The translations under genes and the position numbers were made by a program. From assembly GCF_014650995.1 (NCBI RefSeq), contig NZ_BMWA01000019.1, forward strand, positions 105,798 through 169,797: a DNA stretch of 64,000 nucleotides, written 5' to 3'. Of this stretch, positions 60,788 through 64,000 are shown piece by piece. Source of the DNA: Streptomyces viridiviolaceus. Its GTDB lineage: Bacteria; Actinomycetota; Actinomycetes; Streptomycetales; Streptomycetaceae. The notes beneath the pieces were generated by a model. That model was not told the DNA's origin. It worked only from the letters and a program-made list of their open reading frames with translations, and made no database searches. Every line of letters begins with the position of its first letter. The first letter of the stretch is position 1.

Positions 60788-62095
60788 TCAGGCGGCGTTT
60801 GCGGAGCCCGTCCCGGTGCCCGCGCCGGGGTTCCCGGTGTCCTTGAGGAAGGTGTTCCAGCCGCCGGCCGGCCGCTGCCCCACCTCGACGGTGCGGAGCT
60901 TGGCCAGCACCTCCGGCCGCTGGACGTCCAGCCAGTCGGTGAACTGGCGGAAGGAGACCAGCCGGATGTCCCCGCCCTTCTCCCTCTCCCGCACGATGTG
61001 CTTGAGGGCTTCCTCGACGGCGTCCATGTAGATGCCGCCGTTCCACTGCTCGAAGTGGTTGCCGACGAAGAAGGGTGCCCGGTTCGTCTCATATGCCCGC
61101 TTGAAGCCGGATATGTACGCCCCCGCGGACTGCTCCCGCCAGCCCGGGTAGTTGTGGGCGGGCGCCTTCGTCGAGTTGATCGACTGGTTCGCGAGCATGT
61201 TGTAGTCCATGGACAGCACCTCGAAGGAACGCCCGGGGAAAGGTATCTGCTGCAACGGCAGGTCCCAGATCCCCTGCCTCTTCACCGGCCAGACCTGACG
61301 GCCGCCGGGCGAGGAGGCGTCGTAGCGCCAGCCGAGCTCGCGGGCGGTGGGCAGCAGGTTGTCCTGGCCGAGCAGACAGGGAGTGCGGCCGCCGACGAGT
61401 TCCTTGTCGTAGTCGAACGGCAGGGACGGCAGGTCGGTCCAGCCGGTGTTGGTCCGCCACTGCTTGACGAAGGACTTGGCCTGGTCGATCTCGCTGCGCC
61501 ACTGCCGTGGCGTCCAGTTGGCGACGCTGCCGTGGCCGCCGCAGAAGTGCCCGTTGAAGTGGGTGCCGATCTCGTGGCCCTCCAGCCAGGCCCGGCGGAC
61601 GTTCTGCAGCGTGGCCTTGACGTGGTCGTCGGTCAGGTAGCCGATGTCGGAGGCGCCACGCGGGTTGTTCGGCGGGTCGTACAGGCGCTTCTTCGACTCG
61701 GGCAGCAGATACAGCCCGGAGAGGAAGAAGGTCATGTGCGCGCCGTGTTCCTCGGCGAGGTCGAGGAAGCGCGGGAAGAGCCCGTTGCCGACCTCCCCGG
61801 CCCCGTCCCAGGAGAAGACGACGAACTGCGGCGGGGTCTGACCGGGCTCCAGCGGAACGGGCTCGTCCGGCTGGTGCGGCTGCTTGCCCGTGTACGACGT
61901 GGATCCGTCGCCGATGGGGCGGGCGGGCGGCGGGGTGCTGCCCGACGGGGACGGCCGGCCCCCGGAACCGCCGGCCTGGTGCGAGCCGTCCGACGGTGTG
62001 TGGGAGCCGCAGCCCGCGAGCCCGGCGGCGGCCGCGGCGCCCGCGCCGAGTCCGAGCATCCCCCTGCGGGTGAGAGTGCGGGTGGAAGTGCGCAT
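60788..62095 (-). CDS. Tat-type secreted polysaccharide deacetylase-like lipoprotein
   Basis: About 435 residues from the ATG at 62095 (GTG 62113 possible). Twin-arginine signal T-L-T-R-R-G-M-L-G-L-G with lipobox L-A-G-C. NodB-like deacetylase fold: F-S-W-D-G-A-G-E (catalytic Asp region), H-E-I-G-T-H-F-N-G-H (metal-binding H-x3-H) and Y-D-A-S-S-P-G-G. Probably acts on cell-wall sugars. The D-G-A-G variant replaces the classical D-D. Operon-like with resA downstream but separated by 66 bases. Confidence 0.82.
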   Translation of the reverse strand: MRTSTRTLTRRGMLGLGAGAAAAAGLAGCGSHTPSDGSHQAGGSGGRPSPSGSTPPPARPIGDGSTSYTGKQPHQPDEPVPLEPGQTPPQFVVFSWDGAGEVGNGLFPRFLDLAEEHGAHMTFFLSGLYLLPESKKRLYDPPNNPRGASDIGYLTDDHVKATLQNVRRAWLEGHEIGTHFNGHFCGGHGSVANWTPRQWRSEIDQAKSFVKQWRTNTGWTDLPSLPFDYDKELVGGRTPCLLGQDNLLPTARELGWRYDASSPGGRQVWPVKRQGIWDLPLQQIPFPGRSFEVLSMDYNMLANQSINSTKAPAHNYPGWREQSAGAYISGFKRAYETNRAPFFVGNHFEQWNGGIYMDAVEEALKHIVREREKGGDIRLVSFRQFTDWLDVQRPEVLAKLRTVEVGQRPAGGWNTFLKDTGNPGAGTGTGSANAA

Positions 62096-62241
62096 CGCAA
62101 CCTCGTTCGTCACGTCCTCTGGTGGTCACCCAGTCAGAGGACGCGACGAACGGACAGGTTCCGAAAATTCGTGCGGATTCCGTGACGAACGACACGAATC
62201 ACCGCCACCGCGCGGGAGGGACGGCAGGAGCCGACGAGGCG

Positions 62242-62928
62242 TCAGGCCCCGAACGCCTTGGTCTTCCCCTTCGCCGGCTTGGCCCCCGCCAGCAGATGCG
62301 CCGGGACGAGGTCACGGGCGGGCTCGGTGTACCCGACGGACACGATCCGGTCGCCCTGGTACGTGAACGTCGTCAGGGACGCCAGGGTGCACTGCCGCTT
62401 GCGCGGGTCGTGCCACAGGCGCCGGCGCTCGACGTAGGAGCGCACGATCCAGATCGGCAGCTGGTGGCTGACCAGCACCGCCTCGTGCCCCCGGGCGCGG
62501 TCCTTGGCCGCGTTCAGAGCGCCCATCATCCGCACCACCTGGTCGACGTACGGCTCGCCCCAGGACGGCTTGAACGGGTTGACCACGTGCTTCCAGTTGG
62601 CGGGCCGGCGCAGCGCGCCGTCGCCGATGCCGAAGGTCTTGCCCTGGAAGACGTTGCCGGCCTCGATCAGCCGCTCGTCGGTGTCGACGTCCACCCCGTG
62701 CGCCTTGGCGATCGGCGTCGCCGTCTCCTGCGCCCGCTCCAGCGGGGAGGCGACGACGTACGTGATGTCGCGGGGCGCGAGGTGCTCGGCGACCCGGTCG
62801 GCCATCCGCCGGCCCAGCGCCGAGAGGTGGTAGCCGGGCAGGCGGCCGTAGAGGACGCCGGTGGGGTTCTCGACCTCGCCGTGCCGCATCAGGTGGACGA
62901 CGGTGATGTCGTTGCCGCTGTCGCTCAC
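62242..62928 (-). CDS. Histidine phosphatase superfamily protein
   Basis: 228 residues from a GTG overlapping the hemL stop (GTGA). Catalytic L-M-R-H-G-E-V, second histidine in L-V-S-H-Q-L-P-I. The phosphoglycerate mutase-like fold is certain; the substrate is unknown. Placed right after hemL, as in other actinomycetes. Confidence 0.9.
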   Translation of the reverse strand: MSDSGNDITVVHLMRHGEVENPTGVLYGRLPGYHLSALGRRMADRVAEHLAPRDITYVVASPLERAQETATPIAKAHGVDVDTDERLIEAGNVFQGKTFGIGDGALRRPANWKHVVNPFKPSWGEPYVDQVVRMMGALNAAKDRARGHEAVLVSHQLPIWIVRSYVERRRLWHDPRKRQCTLASLTTFTYQGDRIVSVGYTEPARDLVPAHLLAGAKPAKGKTKAFGA

Positions 62929-64000
62929 GCCGTCGCCTCCGCAGCCGCCCGGGCCGCCGCCGGCAGGGCGTCGGCGATCCGCTGCACCGCCCGCTCGTCG
63001 TGCGCGGTGGACACGAACCACGACTCGAAGGACGACGGCGGCAGGTAGACGCCGCCGGCCAGCAGCGAGTGGAAGAAGGCGGTGAACCGGAAGGACTCCT
63101 GCGCCTTGGCGTCCTCGTAGTTGCGGACGGGCCGGTCCGTGAAGAAGACGGAGAACATGTTGGAGGCGGTCTGCAGCCGGTGCGCGACGCCCTCCTTGGC
63201 CAGCGCCTCGGTGACGAGCGCCTGGATCTGCGCGGAGACGGCATCGACCTTCTCGTACGCGGCGTCGTCCAGCAGCCGCAGCTGCGCGAGGCCGGCGGCG
63301 GTGGCGACCGGGTTCCCTGAGAGGGTGCCGGCCTGGTAGACGGGGCCGGCGGGGGCGAGGTGCGCCATGACGTCGGCGCGCCCGCCGAACGCGGCGGCGG
63401 GGAACCCACCGCCCATGACCTTGCCGAAGGTCATCAGGTCGGGGACGACGCCCTCGACGCCGTACCAGCCGGCCTTGCTGGTGCGGAAGCCCGTCATGAC
63501 CTCGTCGGAGATGAACAGCGCGCCGTTCGCGGCGCACGCGTCCTTCAGCCCCTGGTTGAAGCCGGGCAGCGGCGGTACGACGCCCATGTTGCCGGGCGAC
63601 GCCTCGGTGATCACGCAGGCGATCTCGCCGGGGTGGGCGGCGAAGGCGGCGTGCACGGCCTCGAGGTCGTTGTACGGCAGCACGATCGTGTCGCCGGCCT
63701 GCGCGCCGGTGACGCCGGGGGTGTCGGGCAGTGCGAAGGTGGCGACGCCGGAGCCGGCGGCGGCCAGCAGGGAGTCGACGTGGCCGTGGTAGCAGCCGGC
63801 GAACTTGATGACCTTGGCGCGCTGCGTGAACCCGCGGGCGAGCCGGATGGCGGACATGGTGGCCTCGGTGCCGCTGGACACCAGCCGCACCTCCTCCAGC
63901 GGAGCGACCCGGGCGACCATCTCCTCGGCGAGCGCGACCTCGCCCTCGGCGGGCGTGCCGAAGGAGGTCCCGCGGGCGACGGCCTCCTGCACGGCGGCGA
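62925..64000 (-). CDS. hemL: Glutamate-1-semialdehyde 2,1-aminomutase HemL (partial, N-terminus off right edge)
   Basis: About 358 residues present, roughly 80 N-terminal residues missing. PLP-lysine in F-G-K-V-M-G-G-G-F-P, plus S-S-G-T-E-A-T-M-S-A-I-R and Y-H-G-H-V-D-S-L. Converts glutamate-1-semialdehyde to 5-aminolevulinate for haem synthesis, next to the cytochrome c maturation genes that need haem. Confidence 0.93.
   Translation of the reverse strand, partial: AAVQEAVARGTSFGTPAEGEVALAEEMVARVAPLEEVRLVSSGTEATMSAIRLARGFTQRAKVIKFAGCYHGHVDSLLAAAGSGVATFALPDTPGVTGAQAGDTIVLPYNDLEAVHAAFAAHPGEIACVITEASPGNMGVVPPLPGFNQGLKDACAANGALFISDEVMTGFRTSKAGWYGVEGVVPDLMTFGKVMGGGFPAAAFGGRADVMAHLAPAGPVYQAGTLSGNPVATAAGLAQLRLLDDAAYEKVDAVSAQIQALVTEALAKEGVAHRLQTASNMFSVFFTDRPVRNYEDAKAQESFRFTAFFHSLLAGGVYLPPSSFESWFVSTAHDERAVQRIADALPAAARAAAEATA

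Overview
This 64 kb window is chromosomal DNA of very high GC from a Streptomyces-type actinomycete. Diagnostic content includes WhiJ-type triads (ATP-binding protein, Scr1-type XRE regulator, DUF397), the futalosine menaquinone pathway with an unlinked layout (mqnA, mqnE, UbiX/UbiA/UbiD), GTG starts with GTGA/ATGA stop-start overlaps, and many Streptomyces-style membrane and lipoproteins. Gene content and order resemble the S. coelicolor SCO4469-SCO4540 neighbourhood in reverse orientation; this is from memory, not a search.

Left part (1-28 kb): a WhiJ-type triad (1-1602) is followed by what I regard as the most interesting block, a type VII secretion (T7SS) neighbourhood. Two paralogous cassettes flank a Tad/Flp pilus operon. 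Cassette A (1691-6373) and cassette B (16656-22212) each hold a WXG100-size helical protein, a long protein with the same N-terminal W-x-L...D-P-x-P-G-D-P signature and a central hydrophobic segment, a ~210-residue accessory protein, a lipoprotein and a 347-residue secreted protein. The lipoprotein and secreted protein are clearly homologous between cassettes and are translationally coupled in both. In cassette A the long protein ends in a possible toxin tip with a candidate immunity gene two bases downstream. Next come a divergent WXG100 gene and a large EccC-type ATPase (22728-27907). No EccB, EccD, EccE or mycosin gene is visible. The Tad operon (6439-12968, minus strand) encodes CpaB, TadZ, TadA, TadB, TadC, an Flp-like pilin and three TadE/TadG-like proteins, with a good promoter upstream.

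Middle part (28-43 kb): a Hanks-type kinase, mqnA divergent from a cold-shock gene, an XRE-cupin regulator divergent from azlCD, a methyltransferase, a lipid module (acyl-CoA synthetase, thiolase, long FabG, MaoC hydratase, TetR), a dicarboxylate symporter preceded by a cysteine-rich leader peptide, DUF4229, a GNAT enzyme and a UdgX-type uracil-DNA glycosylase.

Right part (43-64 kb): mqnE, an Lrp regulator, and the UbiX-UbiA-UbiD prenylation/decarboxylation genes of menaquinone synthesis; a kinase with a collagen-like extracellular stalk and ricin-type lectin domain; a TetR gene with two matching palindromes; a second Scr1/DUF397 pair; gene remnants; then the system II cytochrome c maturation operon (resA-ccdA-resB-ccsB), a Tat-type polysaccharide deacetylase, a histidine phosphatase and hemL, which runs off the right edge. 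Menaquinone synthesis, cytochrome c maturation and haem synthesis (hemL) together make the right half a respiratory-chain supply region.
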